Assembly (NCBI GenBank): GCA_020061355.1
Contig: JAGUYK010000035.1
Span: 1 to 64,000, forward strand
Direction of reading: 5' to 3'
DNA length: 64,000 bases
From: Ignavibacteriales bacterium
Lineage (GTDB): Bacteria > Bacteroidota > Ignavibacteria > Ignavibacteriales > Melioribacteraceae
Numbering within the stretch: the first letter of the stretch is position 1; each line of letters starts with the position of its first letter. The notes under the pieces are model-generated. The model worked only from the letters and a program-made list of their open reading frames with translations. It was not told the origin of the DNA and searched no databases. Both the position numbers and the translations under genes were made by a program. Of the stretch, positions 1 to 8,738 are shown in pieces.

Positions 1-2005
1 AATAATTTCAGCTATTTCGATCCAGGCACAGAAGCGGGCACTGACGGTTGAAGATTTATGGAACATGAAAAGAATAGGTGCGTATGATGTTTCACCTGAC
101 GGTAAAACTATTGCGTTCACAGTTACAACTTACAACATGGATGCTAACAAAGGTAATTCAGATATATGGCTAATTGATTCTAACGGAAAAAATTTACGTC
201 CGCTAAAGAATTCCGAAGCAAATGAAAGCGCTCCCAAATTCTCACCCGACGGTAAAACGATCGCTTATCAATTGAAAGGTCAAATCTGGACAAGCGATTA
301 CGAAGGTAAAAACGATTCTCAATTAACAAACATTTACACCGGCGCATCAGGAATGGTTTGGTCAAAGGACGGAAAGAAAATTCTGTTTGTTTCTTCTGTT
401 TACCCGGATTGTACAACACAGGAATGCAATGAACAAAAAGATAAAGCCGAAGAAGAGAGCAAAGTAAAAGCGAAAATATTTACAGAACTTATGTATAGAA
501 CATTTAACGATTGGCGCGGTGATAAAAGAAGTCATTTATTTCTATATGATCTTCAGACAAAAGAATACTATGACTTAATGTTAGGAAGTAAATCCGATTG
601 TCCGCCGGTTGATCTTGGAAGCAGTCAGGATTATTCAATTTCACCCGATGGAAAAGAAATTGCTTTTGTGATGAATCCGGATAAAGTGCTCGCAACAAGC
701 ACCAATAATGAAGTTTACATCATAAATGTTGCCGACATTAAGAAAGATTCACCATCTACAATCAAGAAAATTTCCAAAAGTCCGGGTAATGATAACCATC
801 CGGTCTATTCGCCCGATGGAAGGAATATTGCATTCAAATCGATGGCACGAGCCGGTTTTGAAGCTGATAAATATTCGCTAATGCTTTACAACCGGAGCAG
901 CGGTGAATTAAGAAACATAACTGAAAAGCTCGATATTTCAATCGGACAAATTGTTTGGTCGCCCGATGGAAAATATATTTATTACGATGCTGCTAACAAG
1001 ATTTATAATTCAGTTTACCGTTTCGATGTTGGTGCCGGTGAAAATCTTTTATTCCTCAGTGAAGGAATAAACAATGATATGAACATTACTGCTGACGGTC
1101 AGCTGATTTATTTCAAACGTCAGCGTAATAACATGCCGTATGAAATTTTCTCGCTTAAGACCAACGGCGGCGGTATAGAACAAATTACAAGTGTTAATAA
1201 AGATTTATTAAGTCAAATACAATTCGGCGAGTTTGATACATTCTGGAGCGAGGGTTCTGATGGAGCTAAAGTTCAATCAATAATTGTTAAACCTCCTTTC
1301 TTTAATTCGAATAAAAAGTATCCATTGCTATTTTTGATTCATGGCGGACCGCAGGGACACTGGAATGACGATTTCCATTACAGGTGGAACTCGCAATTGT
1401 TCGCATCGAAAGGATATGTTATTGTTGCACCTAATCCGCGCGGCTCTACCGGATACGGGCAAAGATTCACTGATGAAATTTCAGGAGATTGGGGCGGTAA
1501 AGTTTATACCGATCTTATGAACGCATGCGACTATGCTCTTGAAAACTTCAAATTCATTGATTCTAAGAATACATTTGCGGCCGGTGCTTCTTACGGTGGT
1601 TATATGATTAATTGGATCTTAGGAAGTTCAGACCGTTTTAACGCCCTTGTATCGCATGCTGGCGTTTATAATTTGGAAAGCATGTGGGGAACGACAGAAG
1701 AATTGTGGTTCCCTGAATGGGAATTTAAGGGTACTCCCTGGGAAAACAGAGGAATGTATGAAAGATGGTCACCGCATCGTAAAGCTGATAATTTTAAAAC
1801 ACCTACATTGGTAATACATGGCGGCTTCGATTTCAGAGTACCGGAAGGACAGGCAATGGAATTATTTTCCTCATTACAAAGGAAAGGTGTGCCGAGTAAA
1901 TTTTTATACTTCCCGGATGAATCTCACTTTGTAACCAAACCCCAGAATTCAAGTCTCTGGTGGAATACAGTTTTTGATTGGTTCGATCAATACAAAAAAA
2001 ATTAA
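1..2005 (+). CDS. S9 family peptidase (dipeptidyl/acylaminoacyl peptidase type), 5' end outside window
   Basis: The reading frame is open from base 2, before the first ATG at 65. The codons before it read as the end of a signal peptide (IISAISIQAQ) followed by KRALTVEDLW, so the true start lies outside the window and the ATG at 65 is internal. The N-terminal two thirds carry repeated SPDG blades of a WD40-like beta-propeller. The C-terminal alpha/beta hydrolase has the nucleophile motif GASYGGYM, the acid region HGGFDFRVP and the catalytic His in DESHF. This is the prolyl-oligopeptidase (S9) layout; the enzymes remove dipeptides or acylated residues from peptides. The signal peptide implies export, probably to the periplasm. 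The exact specificity (DPP4, DPP5 or acylaminoacyl-peptidase) cannot be fixed from sequence. Confidence 0.93.
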   Translation, partial: IISAISIQAQKRALTVEDLWNMKRIGAYDVSPDGKTIAFTVTTYNMDANKGNSDIWLIDSNGKNLRPLKNSEANESAPKFSPDGKTIAYQLKGQIWTSDYEGKNDSQLTNIYTGASGMVWSKDGKKILFVSSVYPDCTTQECNEQKDKAEEESKVKAKIFTELMYRTFNDWRGDKRSHLFLYDLQTKEYYDLMLGSKSDCPPVDLGSSQDYSISPDGKEIAFVMNPDKVLATSTNNEVYIINVADIKKDSPSTIKKISKSPGNDNHPVYSPDGRNIAFKSMARAGFEADKYSLMLYNRSSGELRNITEKLDISIGQIVWSPDGKYIYYDAANKIYNSVYRFDVGAGENLLFLSEGINNDMNITADGQLIYFKRQRNNMPYEIFSLKTNGGGIEQITSVNKDLLSQIQFGEFDTFWSEGSDGAKVQSIIVKPPFFNSNKKYPLLFLIHGGPQGHWNDDFHYRWNSQLFASKGYVIVAPNPRGSTGYGQRFTDEISGDWGGKVYTDLMNACDYALENFKFIDSKNTFAAGASYGGYMINWILGSSDRFNALVSHAGVYNLESMWGTTEELWFPEWEFKGTPWENRGMYERWSPHRKADNFKTPTLVIHGGFDFRVPEGQAMELFSSLQRKGVPSKFLYFPDESHFVTKPQNSSLWWNTVFDWFDQYKKN

Positions 2006-2015
2006 AGGATAAAAA

Positions 2016-2354
2016 ATGAATTACGAACTTGATGATCTTGATCTAAACTACGACTCCCCTTCCAAAGTTGAAAAAGGTGAACAGGAAGTTGAAGAAAGGT
2101 TGTGGGAGAAATTAGAGCGGGTAGGTAAAAAAATTAGTTTTGCAAAAGACATAAAAGCACTCTACCGTTACATGCGCGATAAGTATGTTCCGTGGTACCG
2201 GAAGTCAATTGTTATCGGTGCATTAATCTATTTTATCAGTCCAATTGATGCTGTACCTGACCTGGCTCCTCTTGTCGGTTATCTTGATGATCTTGGTGTA
2301 ATTACTGTTGTGCTTAAATTTATGGGAAGCGAGTTAATACCTTACTACGAATAA
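2016..2354 (+). CDS. YkvA family protein (DUF1232)
   Basis: A 112-residue protein starting 10 bases after the S9 peptidase, with AAAGGAT ahead of the ATG, so probably cotranscribed with it. The second half holds the hydrophobic DUF1232/YkvA signature, YFISPIDAVPDLAPLVGYLDD, in a predicted membrane or amphipathic segment around residues 65-90. The N-terminus is acidic and charged. The family is widespread and has no settled biochemical function. Nothing in the sequence links it mechanistically to the peptidase beyond adjacency. Confidence 0.85.
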   Translation: MNYELDDLDLNYDSPSKVEKGEQEVEERLWEKLERVGKKISFAKDIKALYRYMRDKYVPWYRKSIVIGALIYFISPIDAVPDLAPLVGYLDDLGVITVVLKFMGSELIPYYE

Positions 2355-2358
2355 TTTA

Positions 2359-2392
2359 GAATGGAGAATTGAGAATTATTAATTCTCCATTC
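2359..2392. repeat. Perfect 12-bp inverted repeat (hairpin/word-like intergenic repeat)
   Basis: GAATGGAGAATT at 2359-2370 is exactly complementary to AATTCTCCATTC at 2381-2392, with a 10-base loop. It starts 5 bases after the DUF1232 stop, so it may end that transcript. The following bases (2393-2415) continue in the same GAATTGAGAATT word style seen at 13338, 28431 and 41833. Confidence 0.7.
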
Positions 2393-2428
2393 GCAATTTT
2401 CCATTTTCAATTTAGCAATGGTACCGTT

Positions 2429-2956
2429 TTGAAAAGTTTATTAAAAGTATCAATCCCAATTATATTTTTAATTATCGGATGTTCTGCCAGTAGTTACCCT
2501 CCATTGGATGTAGTTGACAAAGTTGATATCCAGAAATATATCGGCAAGTGGTACGAGATTGCTCGGCTTCCATTCAGTCAGCAGGAAGGGTGTTCATGTA
2601 CAACAGCGGAGTATGAAATAATTGATTTAACAACTCTGCGTGTCATAAATAAGTGTATTAAAGAAGGTGAACTTGATGACGCGAATGGGAAAGCATTTGT
2701 AGTTGAAGGAAGTAACAATGCAAAATTGCGCGTTCAGTTCTTCTGGCCTTTCCGAGGCGATTACTGGGTAATTGAACTGGATGAAGAAAATTATCAATAC
2801 GCCGTAGTTGGAACACCAAGCCGGAAATATATGTGGATACTTTCCCGCTCTCCTAAAATGGATGGTCAGATATACAACACTCTTATAGAAAAATCCAAAG
2901 CGAAAGGATTTGACGTAAGCAAGCTTATCAAGACTCAACAGGATTGCAATCAGTAA
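2429..2956 (+). CDS. Lipocalin family lipoprotein (Blc-like)
   Basis: I place the start at the TTG at 2429. From there the protein reads as a lipoprotein signal (MKSLLKVSIPIIFLIIGC) with a lipobox IIGC about 17 residues in. The upstream extension of the frame to 2369 would translate the intergenic inverted repeat and is unlikely to be coding. The mature part has the lipocalin signature KYIGKWYEIARLPFSQQ and a closing region YVWILSRSP-like (YMWILSRSP), matching bacterial lipocalins such as Blc, which bind lipids or fatty acids at the outer membrane. A clear ribosome-binding site is not visible before the TTG. The lipocalin call is strong; the ligand is unknown. Confidence 0.88.
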   Translation: MKSLLKVSIPIIFLIIGCSASSYPPLDVVDKVDIQKYIGKWYEIARLPFSQQEGCSCTTAEYEIIDLTTLRVINKCIKEGELDDANGKAFVVEGSNNAKLRVQFFWPFRGDYWVIELDEENYQYAVVGTPSRKYMWILSRSPKMDGQIYNTLIEKSKAKGFDVSKLIKTQQDCNQ

Positions 2957-3080
2957 TTAAAATTTTTATTGAGGGCTATTCTTTTATTCGTTAAGTTATA
3001 CGCACTTCCATATCCGGCACAATTAATTTCATAAATACAGGCTGAGAAATACACTCTCGGCTTAAAAAAGGAGAAGTATC

Positions 3081-3641
3081 ATGACAGAACTGTCATCCTT
3101 ATGGCTTCCGATTTTACTATCGGCTGTTGTTGTTTTCATTGTTAGTTCAATAATACATATGTTCTTACCATGGCATAAAGGAGAATATCCTCAAATACCA
3201 AATGAGGATAAGGTAATGGACGCACTACGCCCATTCAGCATTCCTCCCGGTGAATACATGGTTCCGCGTACCTCCAGCATGGAAGAGATGAAATCACCCG
3301 AGTTTAAGGAAAAGTTAAACAAAGGTCCCGTTATGATCGTTACCGTACTACCAAATGGACCTGTAAGCATGGGAAAGAGTTTTATACTCTGGTTTCTCTA
3401 TTCAATTGTCGTTGGGTTTTTTGCAGCTTATGTTGCCGGTCGCGCATTACCCGAAGGTGCACATTACTTACAAGTTTTCCGTTTTGTCGGCGCTACAGCA
3501 TTTATGGGATATTCATTTGCTCTCTGGCAGATGTCAATCTGGTATAACCGATCATGGAAGACAACTATAACCGCAACTACTGATGGATTAATCTTCGCAT
3601 TATTTACTGCAGGAGTATTTGGTTGGCTCTGGCCGAGATAA
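3081..3641 (+). CDS. Conserved-looking membrane protein of unknown function, four predicted TM helices
   Basis: A 186-residue protein with a good ribosome-binding site (AAAAGGAG) 7 bases ahead of the ATG. A hydrophobic helix at about residues 7-28 is followed by a soluble loop of about 70 residues containing [13 protein letters not shown] and [14 protein letters not shown]. Three more hydrophobic stretches fill residues 105-185 (around [19 protein letters not shown], the [13 protein letters not shown] region and the [15 protein letters not shown] end). I do not recognise a named family. A small dyad (GCTGAG...CTCGGC) lies just upstream at about 3041-3061. Its neighbours do not suggest a role. 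Confidence 0.75.
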   Translation: MTELSSLWLPILLSAVVVFIVSSIIHMFLPWHKGEYPQIPNEDKVMDALRPFSIPPGEYMVPRTSSMEEMKSPEFKEKLNKGPVMIVTVLPNGPVSMGKSFILWFLYSIVVGFFAAYVAGRALPEGAHYLQVFRFVGATAFMGYSFALWQMSIWYNRSWKTTITATTDGLIFALFTAGVFGWLWPR

Positions 3642-3654
3642 TCATATATTTTTA

Positions 3655-3708
3655 GACCACCCCTGTGTCCCCCTCCTTAATTGAGGAGGGGGAATAAAGG
3701 GGGAGGTC
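3655..3708. terminator. Nested GC-rich inverted repeat between convergent genes
   Basis: The inner stem CCCCCTCCT (3669-3677) pairs exactly with AGGAGGGGG (3684-3692). The outer arms GACCACCCC (3655-3663) and GGGGAGGTC (3700-3708) pair with one A-A mismatch. It lies between the convergent ends of the membrane protein (3641) and the GH97 gene (3715). It probably works as a two-way terminator, and its nested form also resembles a short mobile repeat. Confidence 0.7.
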
Positions 3709-3714
3709 AAATGA

Positions 3715-5670
3715 TCATTTACTTATAATCGCAGCCCATCCACCACCGGGCGCAAGATGAATATTCAGTTTTGAATTCTTATTTACCGTTTGCGATAGCA
3801 TATTAAAATCATTTGCGTTTCTATCTGCATTAATTCCATCCTGCCAGATTTTAATTTTGCAATCACCATCTGGTAAAAAAGAAAAGTCAACCGTTAAATC
3901 TCTAGCTGTCCAGTTAGTCATTGCACCAACATACCATTCATTGCCATTCCTTCTTGCAATTAAAACGTACTCACTTAATTTGGCATCTAATACTTTTGTG
4001 TCATCCCAGACGGTAGGAACTTTTGAAAGGAACTCCATGCATTCGGGTTCTTTGTAATAGTGAGTTGGATTATCTGCCAGCATCTGAAGCGGACTTTCGT
4101 ATATTACGTACATTGCAAGCTGATGGGCACGTGTACCTTGACTCATCGGCACTTGATAAACCGGTTTGAAACTTTGCTTCGTAGCATTTACCATTGCGCC
4201 TGGTGTATAATCTATCGGTCCGGCGAACATACGTATGAAAGGTATAGTTACTGCCATCCAGGGATTTGCAGATTCACTCCACTTACTCTGTTCAAGTCCG
4301 AGCACGCCTTCGCTTGTTATTACATTTGGATATGTTCTGTAAAGCCCGGTCGGTTTATACGCACCATGAAAATCCACTAGCAGTTTTCTCTTTGCCGCTT
4401 CGTGTGCAACTTTATAGTAGTAATTAACCATCCACTGATCGTCGCGCTGCATGAAATCAACTTTTATTCCTTTGATACCCCAATTTGAAAACTGTTCCAT
4501 TGCTTCATCAAATTGATCATCAAGAGTTTTCCAGCTCATCCATAAGATTATCCCGACATTCTTTTCTTTACCATATGCAACGAGTTCTTCAACATTTATA
4601 TCAGGATTCTGCTCGAGAAGATTTCCAAGTTTATACCAGCCTTCATCAAGGATTATATATTCAATCCCATATTTCGAAGCAAAGTCGATAAAATATTTAT
4701 AAGTATTGTTGTTAACACCGGCTCTGAAATCAACTCCATAAATGTTATTGAAATTCCACCAGTCCCACGCGACTTTACCCGGTTTAACCCAATTAAAATC
4801 CAAATCTTTATCGGAAGGTTTGGCAAGTTTATAGATAATTGTATTTTCAATCATGTCGCCGTCCTTTTCCGAAAATGCAATAACACGCCAGGGGAGACTT
4901 CTTGTCCCGTTTATCTCCGCTAAATAATCTTTCCGTTCGGTTACATAAACATTTCGATCGTTTCTAACCGTATCCTTTGACGGGTAATAAGGAAATAGTC
5001 CTTTCAGATCATAAGTACTTTCTTCTGAACCTGTTAAATACATACCGGGATAGTCTTCAAGATCCGCTTCTGTTATTACCGCATTTATTCCGTTATCAAG
5101 CTGAACAAGTGCTGGTAAAGAGCAAAACCTTTTAGGAGTTACTTCACTAAGTTTAATCGGTGAATAATTTCGTTCGGAATGGGACATAAAACTACTTTCT
5201 TCAGGAAAAAGAATTTGATAATCCTTTCCGAAATTAAATTCTGAATGTTCATGCATCACTTTCATTTTACCTGGGAAAGATGTACTAAACCTGTATGCTA
5301 TAGCGTCATCATAAACACGAAAGACAATCTCATAATTGTCTGTAAAAATTAAAACAAGTTCTTCATAATTATCTTTTATGGATTCGTATTTCTGTTTTAC
5401 AATGGGAGTTAATACTTCGTTAACAGTTTTTGTTTTGCTGTTTCTTAAAACCGGATTTCTCCCTAAAATTATTCCAGCATTAAGTCCTAACGATATTTCC
5501 GAGGGTTCGATCAGTACTTTGTCGTTTTTTAATACAGAATAACTTATACTATTACCAACATTGATTTTTAATTGCAGTTTTTTGTTTGGTGATTCTACGT
5601 TGATTTCTTTCGCAGCTAAAAAGGAACTGATGAGTAAAAAGACGCAAACTATTTTTGATTTAATTTTCAT
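3715..5670 (-). CDS. Glycoside hydrolase family 97, predicted retaining type (alpha-galactosidase-like)
   Basis: A 651-residue exported enzyme with signal peptide MKIKSKIVCVFLLISSFLAA. It has the GH97 order: an N-terminal beta-sandwich starting at SPNKKLQLKI, a central TIM barrel (KPGKVAWDWWN, EYIILDEGWYK, GIILWMSWKT) and a short C-terminal beta domain. D405, in the motif GIKVDF, is where retaining members of GH97 carry their nucleophile; inverting SusB-type members lack it. E454, in TSEGV, is the expected acid/base. By family knowledge this favours alpha-galactosidase-type retaining hydrolysis, but substrate is inferred. It follows the GH29 gene by 29 bases and is probably cotranscribed with it. 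No SusC/SusD pair is nearby. Confidence 0.92.
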   Translation of the reverse strand: MKIKSKIVCVFLLISSFLAAKEINVESPNKKLQLKINVGNSISYSVLKNDKVLIEPSEISLGLNAGIILGRNPVLRNSKTKTVNEVLTPIVKQKYESIKDNYEELVLIFTDNYEIVFRVYDDAIAYRFSTSFPGKMKVMHEHSEFNFGKDYQILFPEESSFMSHSERNYSPIKLSEVTPKRFCSLPALVQLDNGINAVITEADLEDYPGMYLTGSEESTYDLKGLFPYYPSKDTVRNDRNVYVTERKDYLAEINGTRSLPWRVIAFSEKDGDMIENTIIYKLAKPSDKDLDFNWVKPGKVAWDWWNFNNIYGVDFRAGVNNNTYKYFIDFASKYGIEYIILDEGWYKLGNLLEQNPDINVEELVAYGKEKNVGIILWMSWKTLDDQFDEAMEQFSNWGIKGIKVDFMQRDDQWMVNYYYKVAHEAAKRKLLVDFHGAYKPTGLYRTYPNVITSEGVLGLEQSKWSESANPWMAVTIPFIRMFAGPIDYTPGAMVNATKQSFKPVYQVPMSQGTRAHQLAMYVIYESPLQMLADNPTHYYKEPECMEFLSKVPTVWDDTKVLDAKLSEYVLIARRNGNEWYVGAMTNWTARDLTVDFSFLPDGDCKIKIWQDGINADRNANDFNMLSQTVNKNSKLNIHLAPGGGWAAIISK

Positions 5671-5699
5671 TTCACACCGATGTATATGAATAGGATTAG

Positions 5700-7223
5700 T
5701 TACATGCTAAGTTTAAACAAACCGAAATTAGAAAGGGTTGGATTTAATCTCGATTCTTCAATCACCAATCGGATCCGATTTGTTTTTACCGGATTAAATT
5801 TCAATAATCGTTTATATCCAACAGTAGTTCCTTCAGCGAATTTCTGCCAATCGACCCCATTCCAAAAATTGAGATGAAACTTTTCAATTCGCTGCCCAAC
5901 CTGCACCTCTTCCTGAAGCATTACAACATCAAAGGTTGATTCTTCAGAAAGGGTAAATTCGATTACAGCTGAATTTTCTTTTTCATCCGCAATCCAATAT
6001 TTTCCCTTCACAAACAATTTTTCTTTCGACTCAACTTTTCCACTATTAACGGTTACTGATGAATTATCAGAAAAATCTATAGAGAAAATTATATCGATAA
6101 CTTCTTTTAGACCGAGCAGGTTTTTAACATCAATATCATTTATCAATCCTCTTTTATCGGGTGGAACATTGAGAAGAAATACTCCGTTCTTCCCGATAGA
6201 GTTGAAATAGATATCAACAAGCTTATCAATGGATTTAACCTGTGAATCCTGAGAAGGATGATAAAACCATCCCGGACGAATTGAAACATCTGTTTCCGCC
6301 GGATACCAGAAGAGGAGATCTGCATCAATAATTTTTTCTCTGCTCCCTAAATCATAATCTGTCATATCGCCCGGCTTATAGATTTCATCGATGGAATTTC
6401 TCTCGCTTGTTAGTTTTTGTTTATCAGTAGGATCTAATTTCAGAGGAATAACACTCCATTCAGTATCACGTCCGTAGCCTGTTTCAGTGCCAACCCAGCG
6501 TATATCGGGACTCATTCCAAATATAACGGCATTGGGTTGAAGATTTCTAATTAACCGATAGTATGATTGCCAATCGTAAACTTGTCTTTTACCATTGGGA
6601 CCTTCGCCGCACGCACCATCAAACCAGACTTCGGTTATCTCACCATAATTTGTAAGCAGTTCTGTTAATTGATTTAAAAAATACTCGTTGTATTTAGGTG
6701 AGTCTCCGTAATCAGGATTATTCCTGTCCCATGGCGATAAATAAAGTCCAACTTTCAAATCATGCTTTCTACATGCATCAACAAATTCTCTAACAACATC
6801 GCCCTTACCATTTTTCCAAGGACTGTTTTTAACACTGTGATATGTATATTTACTTGGCCATAAACAAAATCCGTCATGATGTTTAGCGGTTAGAATTGCT
6901 AATTTCATTCCAGCTTTTTTAAAAGTTCGCACCCATTGTTCTGCATCGAGTTCAGTCGGATTGAATAATTTCGGATCTTCGTTCCCCTCGCCCCATTCTC
7001 TATCTGTAAATGTGTTAATACCAAAGTGAACGAATGCGATGAACCCGAGTTTTTGCCATTCATACTGCTGTTGTGTGGGAACTATTGTAGCTGCGGTACG
7101 AATAATTTCATCTGCTGATTCTGATTTGCTTATTATTGCGAAGTGTGAATTTGACGTATTGGATTTGTGTTGGGCAGAAATAATTGTGAAGCTCGCAACT
7201 AAAATCGAAATTAATATTTTCAT
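5700..7223 (-). CDS. Alpha-L-fucosidase, glycoside hydrolase family 29
   Basis: A 507-residue exported enzyme with signal peptide MKILISILVASFTIISAQ. The barrel has typical GH29 motifs: FVHFGINTFTDREWG, AILTAKHHDGFCLW, GLYLSPWDRN, and EVWFDGACG, whose D202 is the expected nucleophile of this retaining family. The last 120 residues form a beta-sandwich resembling an F5/8-type (discoidin-like) carbohydrate-binding domain. The length and the ACGEG sequence after the nucleophile fit the GH29-B type, which prefers branched fucosyl links; that subfamily call is tentative. It is the first gene of a two-gene unit with GH97, suggesting joint trimming of fucose- and galactose-bearing glycans. Confidence 0.93.
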   Translation of the reverse strand: MKILISILVASFTIISAQHKSNTSNSHFAIISKSESADEIIRTAATIVPTQQQYEWQKLGFIAFVHFGINTFTDREWGEGNEDPKLFNPTELDAEQWVRTFKKAGMKLAILTAKHHDGFCLWPSKYTYHSVKNSPWKNGKGDVVREFVDACRKHDLKVGLYLSPWDRNNPDYGDSPKYNEYFLNQLTELLTNYGEITEVWFDGACGEGPNGKRQVYDWQSYYRLIRNLQPNAVIFGMSPDIRWVGTETGYGRDTEWSVIPLKLDPTDKQKLTSERNSIDEIYKPGDMTDYDLGSREKIIDADLLFWYPAETDVSIRPGWFYHPSQDSQVKSIDKLVDIYFNSIGKNGVFLLNVPPDKRGLINDIDVKNLLGLKEVIDIIFSIDFSDNSSVTVNSGKVESKEKLFVKGKYWIADEKENSAVIEFTLSEESTFDVVMLQEEVQVGQRIEKFHLNFWNGVDWQKFAEGTTVGYKRLLKFNPVKTNRIRLVIEESRLNPTLSNFGLFKLSM

Positions 7224-7230
7224 AATAACC

Positions 7231-7248
7231 TTTTAGGCTTACCTAAAA
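7231..7248. promoter_or_regulatory. Dyad overlapping the fucosidase translation start region
   Basis: TTTTAGG at 7231-7237 is exactly complementary to CCTAAAA at 7242-7248. Read on the minus strand it covers AAAAGG, the best ribosome-binding candidate 8-13 bases before the fucosidase ATG. It may be an operator or an RNA hairpin that hides the ribosome-binding site; this is inferred from position only. Confidence 0.4.
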
Positions 7249-7306
7249 ATATTAAAACAAATTCTTATTTCAACCTATTTTCATTAAATCACTAAAAGTA
7301 ATTTCA

Positions 7307-7314
7307 TATCTTTG
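7307..7314 (+). promoter_or_regulatory. Bacteroidetes-type -7 element for the NUDIX gene
   Basis: TATCTTTG matches the TAnnTTTG -7 consensus of Bacteroidetes primary sigma factor promoters and lies 22 bases before the ATG at 7337. No good TTTG -33 box is seen at the usual spacing. Confidence 0.5.
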
Positions 7315-7336
7315 CAAAAATTTTTTTGAGGATTAA

Positions 7337-7879
7337 ATGAATTTCAAAGTGACAAAATCCGAAACCGTTTTTCACGGAAAAGTTTTTGATGTACGAGTTG
7401 ATGAGATTGAGTATAATGAAACAGGTAATAAGAGCTTTCGACAGGTTGCAGTCCATCCGGGCGGTGCGGTTATTGTTCCGGTTAAAGATGATGGGAGAAT
7501 TATCCTAATTAGTCAGTACCGTTATCCGCATAATGAAATAGTTATAGAATTACCCGCCGGGAAATTAGAAAAGAGTGAAGACCCGTTAGAATGTGCAAAA
7601 AGAGAATTAATAGAAGAAACGGGCTATCGATCTAATAAAATTAAAAAACTTGGTAAGATATATACGACACCCGGTTTCTGTAACGAGACTCTTCATATTT
7701 ATCTTGCTGAAGAATTAATATCCGGCAATCATGCAAGAGAAGAAGGTGAAGAGGATATTCAATTAATTGAATTAACGCTTAATGAAATAGATGAGAAAAT
7801 TAAAAATGGTGAGATCGTTGATGGCAAGACGATAAGCGGCATTACCATGTACCGTTTGAATTCAGAAAGCAGAATGTAG
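7337..7879 (+). CDS. NUDIX hydrolase, ADP-ribose pyrophosphatase type
   Basis: A 180-residue protein with a complete NUDIX box starting at GKLEKSEDPLECAKREL and ending EETGY, preceded by the PAGK entry typical of ADP-ribose pyrophosphatases (NudF-like). The N-terminal strand domain (SETVFHGKVFDVRVDE) and the VAVHPGGAVIVPV segment match the same subfamily. These enzymes split ADP-ribose into AMP and ribose 5-phosphate in the cytoplasm. It is a single gene, divergent from the fucosidase unit and convergent with murI. Its TAG stop lies inside a hairpin. Confidence 0.9.
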   Translation: MNFKVTKSETVFHGKVFDVRVDEIEYNETGNKSFRQVAVHPGGAVIVPVKDDGRIILISQYRYPHNEIVIELPAGKLEKSEDPLECAKRELIEETGYRSNKIKKLGKIYTTPGFCNETLHIYLAEELISGNHAREEGEEDIQLIELTLNEIDEKIKNGEIVDGKTISGITMYRLNSESRM

Positions 7880-7895
7880 AATTACTCTGCATTCT
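7871..7895. terminator. Hairpin at the convergent NUDIX/murI border
   Basis: AGAATGTAG (7871-7879) pairs with CTGCATTCT (7887-7895) through nine pairs including one G-U. It includes the NUDIX stop codon and lies 8 bases from the end of murI. The sequence belongs to the word-like repeat style (AGAATG, AGAGTG) seen elsewhere in the window. Confidence 0.5.
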
Positions 7896-7902
7896 ACACT
7901 CT

Positions 7903-8730
7903 TCACTCGTTTACAAGTTCATCGAGTTCCACTTTGTGCAAATGAGTAATTTTCTTTCCTAAAAACCTCTCAGCAATCTCTCTGAACTTTGTCGGGATAT
8001 CACTAACATAAAATTCCTTTTTACCAATCTGGTTGGAAATATTTCTCAATCCCCTTCCATTCAAATACTCTTCGACTAATCTTGCGGCGGGCGTTCCGGA
8101 ATCGACCAGCTTAACACTTTTTCCCATAATATTTTGAATTACATTTTTTAGAATGGGGTAATGAGTACACCCGAGAACAAGACTGTCAATTTTCTTCGAT
8201 TTAAGTTCTGTCAAATATTCTTTTGCAATCAATTCAGTAGCTTTATGATCAATCCATCCTTCTTCTGCTATTGGTACAAAAAGCGGACAGGCTTTTTCAT
8301 ATACTTTTAATTTCGGATTCAATTTTTTCAACTCCTGTGAATACGCTTTATTATTGATCGTAGCATTTGTTCCGATAACACCGACCTTTCCGTTTCTAGA
8401 TTCACGAAGAGCCATCTTGGAACCCGGTTCAATCATACCGATAACAGGGATTGTAAGAAATCTTTTCAAGTCTTTGAGTGCAACCGAAGAAGCTGTATTG
8501 CAAGCAACGACAAGCAATTTAATATTTTTGCGGAGTAAAAAATTTGCAGCCTGGATCGAGTATTCAACAACAGTATCGTTCGATTTTGATCCGTACGGTA
8601 CACGCGCAGTATCACCGAAATAAACAATATTCTCATTAGGAAGTAATTGCGAAACCGCTTTAACAACGGTTAAGCCGCCTATTCCCGAATCAAAAAATCC
8701 GATCGGATTTGTTCTATCCATAAAATTCAA
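7903..8730 (-). CDS. murI: Glutamate racemase
   Basis: A 275-residue protein that makes D-glutamate for peptidoglycan. The two catalytic cysteines are visible: C77 in VVACNTASS and C188 in LGCTHYP. The entry motif GFFDSGIGGLTV is also present. The start shown is a TTG with AGGTG about 5 bases upstream; the ATG three codons later (8721) is the alternative but is further from that site. It begins 8 bases after the glnD stop, so the two genes are probably cotranscribed. Confidence 0.95.
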   Translation of the reverse strand: MNFMDRTNPIGFFDSGIGGLTVVKAVSQLLPNENIVYFGDTARVPYGSKSNDTVVEYSIQAANFLLRKNIKLLVVACNTASSVALKDLKRFLTIPVIGMIEPGSKMALRESRNGKVGVIGTNATINNKAYSQELKKLNPKLKVYEKACPLFVPIAEEGWIDHKATELIAKEYLTELKSKKIDSLVLGCTHYPILKNVIQNIMGKSVKLVDSGTPAARLVEEYLNGRGLRNISNQIGKKEFYVSDIPTKFREIAERFLGKKITHLHKVELDELVNE

Positions 8731-8738
8731 TTTTTCAC

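Noticed and set aside
2369..2428. Longer start for the lipocalin
   Set aside because: The extension translates the intergenic inverted repeat and would bury the lipoprotein signal.
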